This document shows, one piece after another, positions 1-13,504 of a stretch of 64,000 bases of DNA (position 1 is the first letter of the stretch; each line of letters opens with the position of its first letter). A program made the position numbers and the translations under genes. The notes under the pieces are model-generated. The model was not told the DNA's origin, made no database searches, and saw nothing but the letters and a program-made list of their open reading frames with translations. The stretch covers positions 21,722,735 through 21,786,734 of the forward strand of contig OY747712.1 in the NCBI GenBank assembly GCA_963556495.2. The letters are read 5' to 3'. The DNA comes from Valencia hispanica (Eukaryota; Chordata; Actinopteri; Cyprinodontiformes; Valenciidae).

Positions 1-2916
1 ATTAATGACAGGGTTTTATTTGATTGTTTCTGAGTTTTGGTCAGACACTTTGAGAAAGTTACTTATTTCTGCAAGTGATTACAGTGGGACCTGACTGAGA
101 AGAATTTGCATAACAATTAAACAATTAACCAAGAAGCCAAGTTAACCTATCACTGATGAGAATTCCTGCCCAGCTTTCCTTTCCAAACTTGGAAAATGTG
201 CATGTACAAGATCTGACAAACTTGAGACTTTCCCAGGAATTCTGACAACTTTAGGTCTGAGGCCATGTACACATGTAGCCGTGTGTTAAAAAAAAAAAAA
301 GAATATTCTCACCACCTCGTTAAAAAAAAACTCCATCAACACCTAACCGCATAAGCAAGTTGTTAAGCACATTCACAGACATGCCAAACCTGTAGGGGGC
401 AGTATTTCCCCCAAATCCAATCCACTCAGAGTAACTTTCTACGTTCTCATTTCTACCTAGAGCAGTAATTGAGCTTGTAAAAAATAGCAAGCAAAAAGCG
501 CTTGGGCAATCGATAATGCCAACACATCTCTGACGGCATAAATGCTGTTTATGAGTGTAAACACAGGTCGTCCCAAAAGTGATGTTGGAATATTTTTGTT
601 GCAGACAGTGACGTTGTGAAACTTAAAACTCTGGTTATTTCTGTCCTCAAGCAAACGTTTAAAATTAAGAAAATTCAAATCTTCACTTTGGCCAGAGTTT
701 TTAGAAAGAATCGTTTTTGGTGCCCTAAATCTGCGTTTTCATGTGGATGACATGCGGCTGGACAAGGCATGATATTCACTGCACTCCATTAATTCAGTAG
801 CAGTTTGTTAATAGAGAGGTAAATGTATGTATAGGATGAGCTGTTTTCTGACTTTAAAAAGAAAATGCCAGTGAGACACTTAAAATACAACAAACTCTGA
901 AAAACGAAAAAAGGAAGGAAAACTACAGGAAAAAAAAAATTTGAAAATACCCTGGACTATCTCAGAAAAAAATTTAAAAGATCCAATCCATTTTTTTAAA
1001 TTACAAAAACTCCATAACTTTTAAAAGAGACACTATATAATTTTAGAAAACCACAAAGCCATAAAAAGATGTCCACACTATCCTCCCTCAAATGTGAGGT
1101 TTCAATTTACAGGTCTATACTTGGTGCTTTGAGGAAAATTACACAGAATCTTTAAGTTTTTAACAACATCATTTAGTGAGTGATGTTCAAGTTATGTTGT
1201 AGACCAACCTGTATGAGAATGCTGGCTTTTCTGAAAACTAATTAGGGTCAGGAAATATCAGCAAGAATTTGTCAGGTAAACATTAAGTCTGAGAAACTCA
1301 GATCCACTGGATGCCAGGAATTCCAGGTCTGCTTTTACCCCAGAAGTTTTGACCTAAATTTGTAGATTTAATTTTTTTTATTTGAAATGAGAAAATTGCT
1401 TTCATAAGTAATTTAACCAATTATTGAGCATAGATGAAAAACTCCTGACTATACCTACTCTAACTGTCAAAAAACTTGGAACACATTTTTTAAATTCTTC
1501 ATTCAAAGTTCAGGATTTCCTATGTTCTGTGAGTGATGTTCCAGTTCATTACCACAGACACGGTCAACAGTTGTTTTAACCAAGTTGTGCGCAGCTCTTC
1601 TCACCTTTACTCCAATGGTTATATAGAGGCACTTAGAGTGTGAGGGCTGCTGTAAACAACAACATCAGCCATTCGGGGCCTTCATTAGTCTTTACAGAGC
1701 TTTCATGCACTCGTTTTCTCAAATCTACCAGACTTGCTTAAACACCAGTATTTTGTTTAACTGTGAATTTTATCTCTCTGCTGACAATTTAGACCACACA
1801 TTTAAACTCCTATGACATCTTGGATAAAGTACATATCTATCTATCTCCAGCTGTGTATTTGAGTATTTATTTATCTGTTTTAACCAAGATGAAATCTTTT
1901 CACTGATTATTGAGATAACAGCAAGTTCAGCCAAGGGAAAAAAGCTGTCAACGTCATTTATCTCCAAGCCCCTGACTTTGACGTGGCCTGTCTTAAGCAT
2001 CCTATTGAAAATGGAGATAATGAGTAAGCCCAGCATTTTCTCTGCCCACAAAGACTGTGCGAAAAGAAACAAAAGAGTGTAGATTGAAAACTTTCCTGCC
2101 CCTAAGCTCATCCTTCACCAAAGAATTGAGCACAAAATGGGACAAAGGGGAAGTGTCCCTGCTAGTGCCACCAAAGGAAGACAAGACACGTCACCAAAAG
2201 TGGACTCTGGGAAAGAAAAATAGGGTTAGGGCTTTTAAAGTTGGTAGGGGAGGCAGGAAAAGAGTTCTTTCAGCTTAAGTTCTTGGAAAAGTTGTTGCTA
2301 AAAAGAAAGAAACATATTCCATGGGTGTAAAAAGATTTTGTAGTATGAGATACTGCAATATTTATTGCCCAAGTAAAAGCTGTCTCTCAAAGCCCAATCC
2401 AATTGCTGTCAGCTTCATCTGAAGTAATTATAAGTTACTAAAATGCCCCGGATATGAAGCTGTGTGCTATGAAGCTGAGACCCTGTTGCATCCACCAATA
2501 AAATTCTTATGTAGAAGTAAGAAAGGCAGTTGTTGTTGACCTGCCCTGATATGCTAACAAAATAGGCTAATAAATACTTGTCATTGAATTGGCCGACAAC
2601 ACTTGCTTACATGAACGCTGAAAAAGCTTCCCCCACTTTTAAAATGTTTATTTAGCAGAATTTTGGATACTTTAAAAAAAATTTATATGGTTAACTAAAA
2701 GAATGATTTGAAAGAATGATGAAAAGACTTTCAGTAGCTAACCATTAGCCAATAATGACACTTAAGTTGGTATCTCCTTTGGAGTTCAATATCAAAAATA
2801 TTTAAATTGATCAACCTGGGTTTTTCCAAACTGAAAAGAATTTCTTAAATCAGAGTAAGAGATTCATGAAACCTTTACTCTACTTGTGAAAAGAGGAAGG
2901 ATTTTCAAATGTTTTT
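1..2916. other. Intergenic, no gene seen
   Basis: AT-rich DNA with only short shadow ORFs. 2330-2640 looks less repetitive and contains TAATTA- and TGTCA-type motifs; it might be conserved noncoding sequence, but nothing here proves that. Confidence 0.6.
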
Positions 2917-3150
2917 GATTCAATTCAACTCAGTTTATTTATACAGATTTATTTACATCAAATGTCATCTCAATGCACTTTACAAGGAAACAGGTCCAAT
3001 TAATCTTTAAATATTCTGTACATAAAAAAACAGTAAATCAAATTGACATCGACATAATCAAATAATTTCGACAGACTTGATTCACATACAGTCAAATCTG
3101 ATCCTAAATGTACAAGGTTTTCTAATTCAGATTAGTATGCAACTTGGTCA
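2917..3150 (+). repeat. 'CAGTTTATTTATA' interspersed repeat, decayed copy
   Basis: Starts TTCAATTCAACTCAGTTTAT and continues with the family's ATGTCATCTCAATGCACTTT segment. Other copies lie at 17496, 21285 and 53705. The family is very common in percomorph fish; its class is not clear from these fragments. Confidence 0.65.
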
Positions 3151-3236
3151 AAACTTATCTCTGTAAAGAGGCCTATTCAATTTCATTAAGTCAATCCCTT
3201 TGCACCAGTCCCTCCTCTACAGAAAGCAAGTGGAAA

Positions 3237-3279
3237 CACTGTCACCACATGCTTACCAAGCAAGCATGTGGTGACAGTG
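3237..3279. repeat. Perfect 18-bp inverted repeat
   Basis: CACTGTCACCACATGCTT (3237-3254) and its exact reverse complement (3262-3279) are separated by 7 bases. No mismatches. Confidence 0.9.
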
Positions 3280-3449
3280 GAAAGGAACTGGCATTAGGAA
3301 CACCCTAAAATGAGACAATAGAGGTTCAATAATACATCCAGGTCATTAAACAAGACACTGCATGATGTAGGGTTCATAAGAAAGGTTTGACGGGTCCAAA
3401 TAGCTCTAATCATGTGCTTTTGAGGATTTGGTTACTTCATATGCCACTA

Positions 3450-4115
3450 TGGTAAAAATGGTAAATGGCCTGTTCTTGTATAGTGCTTTATTTTATCCAG
3501 AGGACCCCAAAGCACTTTACACTGCATTTAGTCACACATTCACTGGTAAGCTACATTGTAGCCTAAGCTGCACTGGCATGGGCAGTTCTAGACAGGGGCC
3601 AACGGGGGCCAGTGCCCCTGTAGAACTGATCCTGGCCCCTGTACTGCAGAAATAGTACTAAATCAGTTTTTTAAGATGATTTAGGACAGAAACCATAACT
3701 AAAATATCTCTTGGACCGATTTCATTTCTTATCTTTAAAGTTTTGTTTTAACAACGAGTTAAAAATTAATGTGTTGAACTTTTAGCTTCAGCCCTTTGGC
3801 TCATTTAATATATTAAACGATGACATATTGAAATATTGTTTCATTCTTTTCTTTTGTGCCCCCATTGAACAAACTCTGGCCCCACCCTGGCCCCCTGGTA
3901 AATTTGGTCTAGAACCGCCACTGTGCCGTGGGGCAAACTGACAGAAGCAAGGCTGCTTTACACTGGCGCCACCGGACTCTCTGACCACAACAGTAGGCAA
4001 GGCAGGTGAAGTGTCTTGCCCAAGGACACAATGCCCGAGCTGACAAAGCGGGGGTTTGACCCGGCAACCCTCCAGTTGGAGGATGAGCTCCTAACTCCTA
4101 AGTCATGGTTGCCAC
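3450..4115 (+). repeat. Interspersed 'TGGTAAATGGCCTG' repeat, interrupted
   Basis: Begins with TGGTAAATGGCCTGTTCTTG and the segment CAAAGCACTTTACACTGC, and ends with CTTGCCCAAGGACACAATG and a GACCCGGCAACCCTCCAGTT segment. This is a recognised fish repeat layout. The middle is split by the insertion at 3571-3923. Confidence 0.65.
3571..3923. mobile_element. Small nonautonomous DNA transposon nested in a repeat
   Basis: Its ends form an inverted pair: GGCAGTTCTAGAC at the left and, on the opposite strand, CAGTGGCGGTTCTAGACC at the right. The CAGTG-type terminus suggests hAT, but no clear 8-bp target duplication is visible. No ORF of note. Confidence 0.5.
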
Positions 4116-6600
4116 ACGGTAGTTCACCAGTGGTTCACTAAATGTACCAATTTGTACCCGCTTTGACAACCTGTAGTTTGGACCTTTTTTGTACTCATAG
4201 TCTACACCAAGGAAATGTGACTTTACCTCTCCAATAAATAATAAGGGCCAGTGTCCTGTCAGTTTAAAATGAAACTCTGCTCCAACACAGTTGATTTAGA
4301 TGACCTAACTACCTCCGAAGCGGGGCAAAGTTCTGCAGAAGGCTGCTAATGAGCCTTCATTTCATTCACATGTTTTGAACCAGGGAAATAACTCAAACAC
4401 GCAGGTCCGTGAGGACTGACTTTGGACACCACTGGCTTAGAGATATCAAACAGATAAAAAATGGGACAAAATGGCAATGAGTCGCTACAAAATCAGAGCA
4501 GAAATTGCTGAAGTGGGGAAATGACCCAAAGCCATCCTGAGGCCCAACTGTAAACAAAAAAACAAAACAATATAGCCTTCTTGTGAAAATTCCCGAAGCA
4601 GAATTCCCATCTCTACAAGACTGCAGTGGGGTATGTAACGCCATGGGTGTGAGGACTCACACGTCCGTTTACTATCCGTGTGCCAGCTCTAATTTCCTTA
4701 TAAAAGCCCAGATTTTTTTTTTTGAAAACCTCCTCCTCCTCAGGACTACCTGCTGGGCCCTGAAGTGCAAATTGCTGTTAGTGAGGTTAGCAGATGAGTA
4801 AGGTCATTCATGGCTTTCCAGTGAGCCAAACAAACAAAGGCAAACATTCCAGCTGAATGCCATTGCTGAAGTCGGCAGCAACACAGAGAAAGAGACAGTG
4901 CAGGGCAGGGCTCAGTGAAGATAATGGCTTCAGGGTATGTGTGTGTGTGTGTGTATGGGCATGTGCTTGCACGTGCACATTTGTGCATGTGAGTTCTGTG
5001 GGGGATTATCTGTGGAACTATAAAGTGGGGTGAAACAGGGTTTAAAGCCTGATGTGACCAGGGGGAACGGGGGTAGGGTCTTTGGGCCTGAGGATAAGTG
5101 GACAAACGGAGCATTTGGGCAGATGAAGAAGTCATCATCATTAAGCAACTGGAGATTTACTGTCCAGTTATAAAACTTATTTTAAAATTAGGGTAATGTG
5201 TGTGTGCGCGTGTGTGTGCGCATGTGTGCGTGTCTGTAAAAGGACAGAAGAATTGGTGAAGTCAGACAGAAGTCTTGGAGAACAGTCTAGTAACTTGCTG
5301 AAGAACGTATAGAAGCTAATTCATTAGGGGACAAGAAGGCTGATTGGAGTGGTGACCTTGCCACACAGAGGATGAGTTTAAGGGCAAGGTATTTAACCTT
5401 AAACTAAATCTCAGCTGCAGACAAAGGCCAGCGTCATCTAATGGTAAATGCCTATCAAACGGAGAACTGATGCAGCACAAATGGAAAACAAGCTCAGTTA
5501 AAAGACGCCAATTCAGAAGAACACTGCTTTGTGCAGCTGATTTATTTTAATAGGAACATCTTAGATAAAAGACCTTTAGAATGCGGGTCGAAAGATATTA
5601 TCATGTTTCCAACTAGAGTTTACCTACTGATCAATTCATTGATTAATGAATCAATACGGAATCTGTAAAGGGCTGAGTAAAAAGTTTCCACAATTTAAAG
5701 ATTTAAGTGTTTTATCTGGAGACGGAGCTGAAAGTATTTGAGCTTTGCTCTGTTCATCCAAATGAAGTTTTCCAATTTTATTTGATGTCACACGGTAAAT
5801 ACCACACGTGTAAAACAAACAGTAAATTATGTATATTCAGCTATTTACTGTACAACGTCCTGGAAATCTTACTGTCCTTTGCACCGACATATGACTTCTT
5901 GTTACTTTAATTACCGCAGTTTATAAATTTCACACTTAATTATTCTAACTTGTATTCATTCCTCTTCTTTCAGTTTAGAATTTTTCATACATATACCTTT
6001 CAAAAGTGTGCATTTATTTTCATACCTTTTAAATTATGTTGATTAACATTGTTAGCACTAACTCATGTTAGAACTCAACTGTGAGAAAATAATTTCCTTC
6101 CTCGGATTGATAAAGCATCTAATTTATCTAAAAAGAAAAAAATGTATATAATCGTTTCGCATAAGTAATGCTCACAAAGACACATAGCTTTCATGAGATT
6201 ATTTAGGAAAAATGTAATCTATAAAAAATGATATAACTCCATTATTATGTATGAACTGGAGTAAAAAGAGTATTTAATTTATATAACTGTAACTGTATTT
6301 GTAGTTGTTAGAAGTAGATTGGTCAAATAAAATCTGTGATTTTTTTCCCCCAAACATTAACCAGTTAAGTCCAAAATTATTCATAAACCTGGCAAATTTA
6401 GATTTTCACTTATTTTCAATTCAATCAAGATGTTTGTTTCTGATAGAAAATTAGACTGACATCTCTCAAAAAGCAACTAAATAATGTAAAAGAGGTATAC
6501 ATTTTATGGAAAAAATATTTTGTATTTAGATTTGTGTTTTTTTAATTGGATGTCAAACATTTTTATAACTATCCATATCCTCAATACAGAATTCTAAAAT
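4116..6600. other. Intergenic with two TG microsatellites
   Basis: No gene seen. TG/CG-rich dinucleotide runs lie at about 4934-4955 and 5199-5235. The 5400-5580 block looks less repetitive and is a weak candidate for noncoding conservation. Confidence 0.6.
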
Positions 6601-6735
6601 CTTTACTGGCATTACAACATAAACCCTTCTTATACCTGCAGACTAGCTTGTTTGCATGTCTCCACTGGTATTTTTGACAATAAATCTTTGTCGATGACCT
6701 TTGAGGTCTTTGAGATTGAAAGCCACCAACTGAAA
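6600..6735 (-). mobile_element. Tc1-like fragment
   Basis: The stretch CTTCTTATACCTGCAGACTA through GATGACCTTTGAGGTCTTTG resembles the minus strand of the 5' region of fish Tc1-family elements. It is short and decayed, with no coding remnant. Confidence 0.4.
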
Positions 6736-9191
6736 AAAAGCACAGTGATTTAATAAGCTTTTTAAAATAAAACTATTTTCTATGTGGCATCTCTAGGTGT
6801 GACTACCAGTTTCTCTTTAAAAAGATATCTGTAATCTCTAATGCGAAGTTTGAAAATATGTAGCAGAAAATTTATATTAAACTATCCATAAAATAAAAAC
6901 TCTTTAAAAATCTTCAACATTAAAATGTATAAACCTGTATGAAAAATACTAGTTATCTGACAGTTCAAAATCCCATTGGGAAAATTGGTTCTACGTACCT
7001 ATCCCATGTATCTAATGGAAAGAAAAAAAATGAAAGTGAAGGACAAGTGACAGTTTACAATGCAATTCGTGACTGTGTAATAAAAGGCCTGCCAGTGAAC
7101 CCAATCTGCATTTTACAGCGGTGCCGGGTTGAACGCCAGTTCACCAAATTTGGAACAACAGTGGAGAGAAACAGTACCCTAATACATTTATAGACTTATT
7201 CAGGGAATAACTGAAAAGGAAAACAATGAGTTCTATATCATATAGTAAAGCTGTCATTGGAGGTGGTCAAATACTCAGTGCTGAAGTATGGGAGAAGTTA
7301 AAGAGAGAACAATAAAACTTTTTAATGTCAAGGCATTATGGTACAGTATTCTAGTCCCGGCAAATCAGCCACGGTTTTGTGTCACAATAAAGTAACTATT
7401 AATATATATATACATATAAGTCAGACATCTCTTCTTTAACCTTTTCTGAGTTATTCCTTAATCCTCCTCCATCATCATCACAGCTTCTACCAACATCTGG
7501 TCCACACTTAAAGGCTCATCCCAAAACAGATCTGATGAGGGTTGACCAGGCCATGTTCCGGCAATAAACGGTTGTTTAGACAGGCCTGTTTGTTATGGGA
7601 GGTAAAAGGAGAGCCATGGATCATGCTGAAAGGGCCAACACTATCAAAACATTTGCTCTTATCAGATGACAAACTGAGCATAAGGGGGTCAGATTCCCAG
7701 TTCCAGAAGCTGGCCTGAGTTGCAATCATTCCTCCCTCCACATCACAGAATGTGTGATTGATGCAAAACTATTACGAGATTTCAGGGACGATTACTGCAA
7801 AGGGAATAAAAATTCCACTCTTTCTCTTAGATAAAAGTGACCACTCTTGTTGAAAATACAAATTTAGATACTATTTGAATTTTAAACTAGAGGAACAAGA
7901 ATTATCATATTTCTAACCACATCTTACAGCATCCATCCACCTCTTGATGTAGTTTTAGTACTCTAAAATGTAATTAAATTAACTAGGTACCAAATCATTA
8001 AAACAGTTTGAATTATGCTAGATATTAAAACTAAACTGATCCATCCAAATGATTTGTTAACCCATATAGGAAATGTTAAATTTGAAATCAACTTTATTTG
8101 CTTTCACTCTGATATAAATCCTGTATAATACTTAGTTATTTGTCATGGTCAGTTGGTTTAAACATATAGAGAAAATTGTGTATAAAATTGTGCACTGACA
8201 CAGTTCTCAGATACAGTTCTCAGAGTAGACATATACAGGAAAAAAAGTACTGTTAAAAAGTAGCAAAAGGTTTTTGCCATCCTTAATTTGTTTGCTAAGG
8301 CTTTCCTCACAGGATAACAGGAAGTAACAAATTCACACAATAAATTGAAACACAGTTGTCAAAGCAACATCAATGTTTTCAGCATCACAGTTGCAAGAAC
8401 TGGTTGAAAGCAATGTTTAGTAGGCAATAATATTTCAGGTCCATGCAATACCTCTCCTGGGTCCCTTGACATATTTTAAGACTTTCCGAATTTTAATTTA
8501 GCATCACTTTGACTTTGTTTGAATAAATTGAATAAGTTAGTATTTATTTAATAGTTTTTCTTTTTCAGTTATTCATATGCATTTTAAACTAAATAAAACA
8601 GTGTCATTTTGGCATTGATTTGTGCTACTGATCCCATTCTAAATGAAGTTTTTGATAAAACTGTTATTGCAGTTTGATTTCTGTTTTTAACTTGTATTTT
8701 TTCATTCCCTTGTGTTAAAATCGCTTCAAAAATCTTTTTTTTTTACTTTTCTCATATTCGAAGACCTTTTGTCATGTACTGTAATCTACCAGTTGGTATA
8801 TTTGAGACAGAAAATCGCTATTTTGCCACATTTTAAACCACTTTCCGCAAAAAACAAAATTTGATCAGATTAAATGCTGTTGCCAACTTTTGACACTCCC
8901 TGGCTTGAAAAAAGCCCCACCAAAACACTCACGTTTCACAAATGTGATGGAAAACAAACTTTTTGTGTTTATCCTCATAGCAATAAAATATCACCTAATC
9001 ACACCTAAAGGACTTAAGTAGCCATTTATTTCCAAACAAGTTTTAACAAAAAAAATCAAAATTGATCACAATTAATGTTGCCCTCAATTTTTTTTATACT
9101 GCAAGGCACTTCCAGCCTTGAATACTGCTACCAACAATTGTTTTAGATTTTGCAAGCACATGATAGGAAAATAGGACACACAGAGCGAAGA
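6736..9191. other. Intergenic, no gene seen
   Basis: AT-rich. 7430-7750 is a compositionally distinct block with no ORF of known family; it could be a noncoding element. Nothing else supportable. Confidence 0.55.
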
Positions 9192-9280
9192 ACAATCTTT
9201 AGGCAATAGACAAAGATTGAAGTATGGAAATAATATATACATTTCTATACTTCAATCTTTATCTATTGCCTAAAGATTGT
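9192..9280. repeat. Long inverted repeat, 40-bp arms
   Basis: Arms 9192-9231 and 9241-9280 match as reverse complements with 2 mismatches in 40 and a 9-base AT loop. Each arm starts ACAATCTTTAGGCAATAGA. It is followed by repeat-like sequence ending in an AATAAAG stretch and a TTCTA run (9368-9390), which suggests a fold-back or MITE-like element rather than a gene. Confidence 0.85.
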
Positions 9281-9367
9281 CCTGTGTAGGAACCTTGATA
9301 TATTTAACCATCGAAGAAACCTTTAGATTAATTTCTATAACCTTCTGGTGTCAGACAAATAAAGTTT

Positions 9368-9390
9368 TCTATTCTATTCTATTCTATTCT
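9368..9390. repeat. (ATTCT)n simple repeat
   Basis: About four to five tandem pentanucleotides directly after AATAAAGTTTTC; looks like the 3' tail of a retroelement fragment. Confidence 0.8.
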
Positions 9391-12300
9391 AACCTAGATT
9401 TATTAATAAATATCTGGCTAATGCAAATTTTATATGATTTTTATATGAGTTTTAGTTTTAAACATTTTCCTTTCTGACACATTGACCAAATGTTTGCCAC
9501 ACAGGAGCACCGAGCACTCCCGGAGAGTACATAAGAAAGAGCTCTGTTGTCTTCATCAGGCGTCCAGAGAGAGATCCACTTTACACAATGGAGTCGCTCC
9601 TCTCTTTTCCTCCCTGAAAAAGGTCTCAGGCACCTTGAATCCATTTGAGTGACAGCGTGACAAAGAGGTTTCTTAATGTCCCTACGAAGGAACCTCCTTC
9701 TCCTTCCCTCCAAACTTCCTTACGGGGCGATCAGCTGTGTCCATCATGCCCCCTCTTCCTGGCCCACAGGCGGCACTGCTTCATCAGCAACACCCCTTCC
9801 CCCGTTAGCTCCCGTTCAGTCTCTCGTCACTCTCCAGATTAATAAGCACCAGGTTGCCCGCGGTGACGGAGCTCGTACTTAAATCCCATCAGCCCTCCTT
9901 ACAGCAGCTACCGGCCTTTTTGTCCTTATGGGACAATGAAAGCAGAGTCACCCTTTGTTTGAGACTTGACCCCCACACACAAACCTTGGTGATTGAAAAA
10001 GGTGACAGTAAAACCTACTGAGGGCTTTATCCAGAACCTACACCTTCAAGAGACAGAAAACGTGGGCAGACGTGACAGCAAAGTCTGTTTCAACAGAATA
10101 AGCAAAAAGAGAAATCATTTTCAGACAACAGTAAAGCAGTAATTGGGTCCAAAGATTTCCCAAACACATTATGTCTTTAAACTGTTTCTTTAACAAAGCC
10201 TGAACAGTGTTTGGAAGGCAAAATAAAGAAAATCTTGTCATTCAAGGTGTCATGATCCAAAGACTGGCAATCACAGATAGAGCCAATAATCATTCAAAAA
10301 CAGTCATTTGATATACTTGAATGAGTAAATATTGTGCTTTTTCCCACTTCAGATGAGATGTTAAAGAGGGTTTTTATCCACACTAAAAATACCTTCCTAG
10401 TGGGTTCTCTGAACAATCAAAGGCTCCAACAAGCAAAAAGAATAGCATCCTTTCACACATATCCCGGTGATAAATCCACATTAATATGAAGGAATTTCTC
10501 AAAATTAAAGACGTACTGATCAGACCTTTATCTAGGGACAAGGAAAACAGAAAAATGCAATACTAGTTGTATGATAGAGGTAGACGTGTTGAACCCCCCC
10601 CCCCCCAAAAAAAAAGAAAGAAAGAAATTACAGTATACCCCATGTATTCGTGGTTCCGGTTCTTTATGCTTTAGTGGCTTGAAATGGAGCCCCAGATCAG
10701 ATTTTGTTTATACAATCTGGAGCCAGCTGAGAATAGACAGCGTAAAATATAGACAAACCTATAAAACTACAACATTTTTGCACTGTGGACAAATGTTGCT
10801 ATTTCACATGTTAATTAAGACCATTAGGCTTTACACTACCTCTTCTTTGCACAAAAAAAGTAGCTAAAATGTGTTTTTGATGGGCAAAAGCGACCACTGT
10901 AGATATTTCTTTACTAATAAATGACACTTCAATGCTGGAAAAAACAATTCAAAGTGACCTAATAAACACACGTTTCCTTTGTTTGGTCCCAATGATTAAC
11001 AGCAACCCGTCCAGGGTATACTGACCACTACCATCGACATCCACAACCTCCAAAAACAATTACCTAAATTTCTGACTATAATTTAAATTGATATATCTCC
11101 AAATTGGTTATAAAAACACATAGGTTGTCAAGGGCTGGCTTATTTTTTTCATTTGACTGTGTTCTAAAGTAATAGGTTTAAAAAAATCTAAAGTGGGTTG
11201 CAATCTTAATACACACAAGCTTTTATGTTTACTTTCTGTTATCAGATTTTCACGTTGCCCTTTTATTTGCTGCAATACTTGAGTTGCCAATGTGTACACA
11301 AAGGGAACATGACAGAGAAAACAAGGGAGCTAGAAAGAGAGAGAGAGAGAGGGAGAACGACCTCTGTTGCCACAGAGGAACACAGAGTCCTCGCAGCAGA
11401 GAGCTGGGTCTTGGTCACCGTAGCCTTGGACAAGCTGCAGCAGCCTATGGAAAAGACTTCTGCAACAGGCAGCCCTCTCCCCCGCAGTCCTGGCAGCATC
11501 AACACAAACTGACCTTGTGAAGAATCCTGTTTGGGGTTGTGTTTGAATGTGTGTAAATCAGTGTGAGAGAGAGTAGGGAGCTTTGAAGGCAGAAATGTTG
11601 AGGGTGATGTGGAAAATCTGGCTGGAATAATGAGTGTTTCCAGCTGTTGTTGGTGAAATTCAGTCTATCATTAATAATGCTTACTACATTAAACTGGACA
11701 CAGCCATTAACATTAAACAACAAAGGTTAATAAAAACAGTCTTGAAAAAAAAAGGTTTCTGCTGAAAGTTGACAAATTCAAAAACAGCAAAATCATATAA
11801 ATTTGTATATATTTAGGTATTGCTGCTTTGAAATAATTAAATAAGAGATAACATGATTTCTGTCGCTTTATGAAATATAAGTTTCTGATGATGGGTCGTT
11901 AGCTCATATTTATAAATGTAGAGTGGCACACGTTATACAAAAAACAAATCTTATTCAAATCTTAAACAAATCGTATGGCTGGCAACTTCTCCCGCAGCTG
12001 TGAAGAGCTAATTTTAGCAGGCTTTTAAAGAATTTTTTCAGTAAAGTTTTACAGTTCAGCATGCAAACACTGAGATGTCTGCTGCTATAACTTATAGAGA
12101 AATTATAGTGAGTGAGAGATTTGATAAGTCCTGTTTACTACTATTCATGTAATCAGAGCCATCAAACCGGTGCTACCACATAAGCCCTTGGATCATTCAA
12201 CTGGAATTCTATTGAGCTCAATATCAGAACAAGTAGTTTCTTGGGCAGGATGAGATGTCTCACAATTTGGTGTTTCGTCTTTTAATAAAATTTATCACGG

Positions 12301-12415
12301 TATGACAACAACTTTAATAATTATACACAAAGATGCACAAGATTATATTGTGTGTTTTTTGTATTTGTGTAATAATTGATCTGTTAATAAGTTAATACAA
12401 TTCAGATTTAATTTA
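9391..12415. other. Intergenic with a GC-richer block
   Basis: 9500-9990 and 11330-11520 are GC-richer than the flanks but contain only short ORFs in competing frames, without recognisable domains or paired splice sites. A C13 run followed by A-rich sequence lies at 10594-10627. No gene can be supported. Confidence 0.5.
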
Positions 12416-12419
12416 TTTT

Positions 12420-12570
12420 ATGTGAGTGACCAACATAAAGTACTGCATATTTGTGACGGAAGTGGAAATGATACAAGGTTTTATGGTTTACAAATAATCT
12501 AAAAAGTGTTGCATGCATCTGTATATATCTGCTTAAGTCAATACTTTGTGGAAGCACCTATTGTATGGCA
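12420..12570 (+). mobile_element. Tc1-like terminal fragment
   Basis: ACATAAAGTACTGCATATTT followed by AAGTGTTGCATGCATCTGTA and CAATACTTTGTGGAAGCACC follows the order of the subterminal region of a fish Tc1 family. No transposase remains. Confidence 0.5.
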
Positions 12571-12984
12571 TCAAAATGATGCCATGAAAAGGAATATTGG
12601 CACTGTAAAAATAATTGGCATTAAAAAATATAATTGTAAATGAAAATACACATTTTGAATCTGAAATAAATGTAGTGAACATTTCTGTATTGAAAGTGAA
12701 ATAAAAACTGAAAGTGAAAAAAGTTAAATGAAACTCAAAATATATATAACTCACTTACAATCAAGTTTTCACACATTCATCTAATTTTTTACAATGCCAA
12801 TCTTTTTTTAATGTTGCTGCTTTTCAGCTTTATTCCTCTGTCACCCTTTTCATGTCGTGCTTGCGCATGGGGGGGTGAGTTGTCAGTTTCAGTTCTCAGT
12901 GAGTCGAGCCGTTTTAAGACTTGTTTTCTAAACCAGCAAATAAAGGTCACTAGTAGTTCTTTTATATCTGTTCTGTTGACCAGA

Positions 12985-13075
12985 CTTATGAGGTGGTCTG
13001 GTGGGTAAAGATGCTGCCTTGTGGGTAAAGATGCTACCTTATGCATTAGAAGTCATGGGTTCAAATCCACACAAG
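12985..13075 (+). repeat. tRNA-like short repeat (box B)
   Basis: TGGTCTGGTGGGTAAAGATG is A-box-like, and GGTTCAAATCC (13058-13068) is a perfect box B. It is too short and irregular for a tRNA gene, so a SINE head is likelier. GTGGGTAAAGATGCT is repeated in tandem inside it. An inverted relative lies at 13505-13566. Confidence 0.5.
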
Positions 13076-13504
13076 AATGTCTCTAATAATTTTTTTTTGG
13101 GGCTTAGTACACAAAGGCATTTTTGTTTTCTTCATTATATTGTTATACTGAGATAATGTTATTATACTGTTAGATTGTATATATGTGTAAATATACAAAT
13201 AAACATTTGGAGTGAAATAACACACTTTATCTTGTGAAATCAACAGTTCACATTGTAAAATTTGCATGTTATCTGTACCTGGGAAATAGTTTAAAATGTG
13301 GGACGATGATTAAGGTTGATAAAAAGGAAGACTGTATTTAAACTAAGTAAAGCACACTTTAACCTCAAGCTTGAAGTTGCTGCTGATGGAGCTCATAAAG
13401 CTAAAAGTTTGTGCAGCCTGCAGACATTCAGCTGATTGAGAGATCAGGACATCTGGTGGAATTTGTATAGTTGCAAAAATATATATTTTTTAAGTGCTTT
13501 AGGG

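Noticed and set aside
1770..2111. 113-residue minus-strand frame
   Set aside because: No recognisable motif, no neighbouring exon, AT-rich composition; chance length is plausible.
4746..5148. 131- and 72-residue minus-strand frames with His/Thr repeats
   Set aside because: They run across a TG microsatellite in overlapping frames and show no domain or splice context.
9192..9280. A microRNA precursor
   Set aside because: Arms are too long and too symmetric and adjoin repeat-like sequence; a fold-back element fits better.
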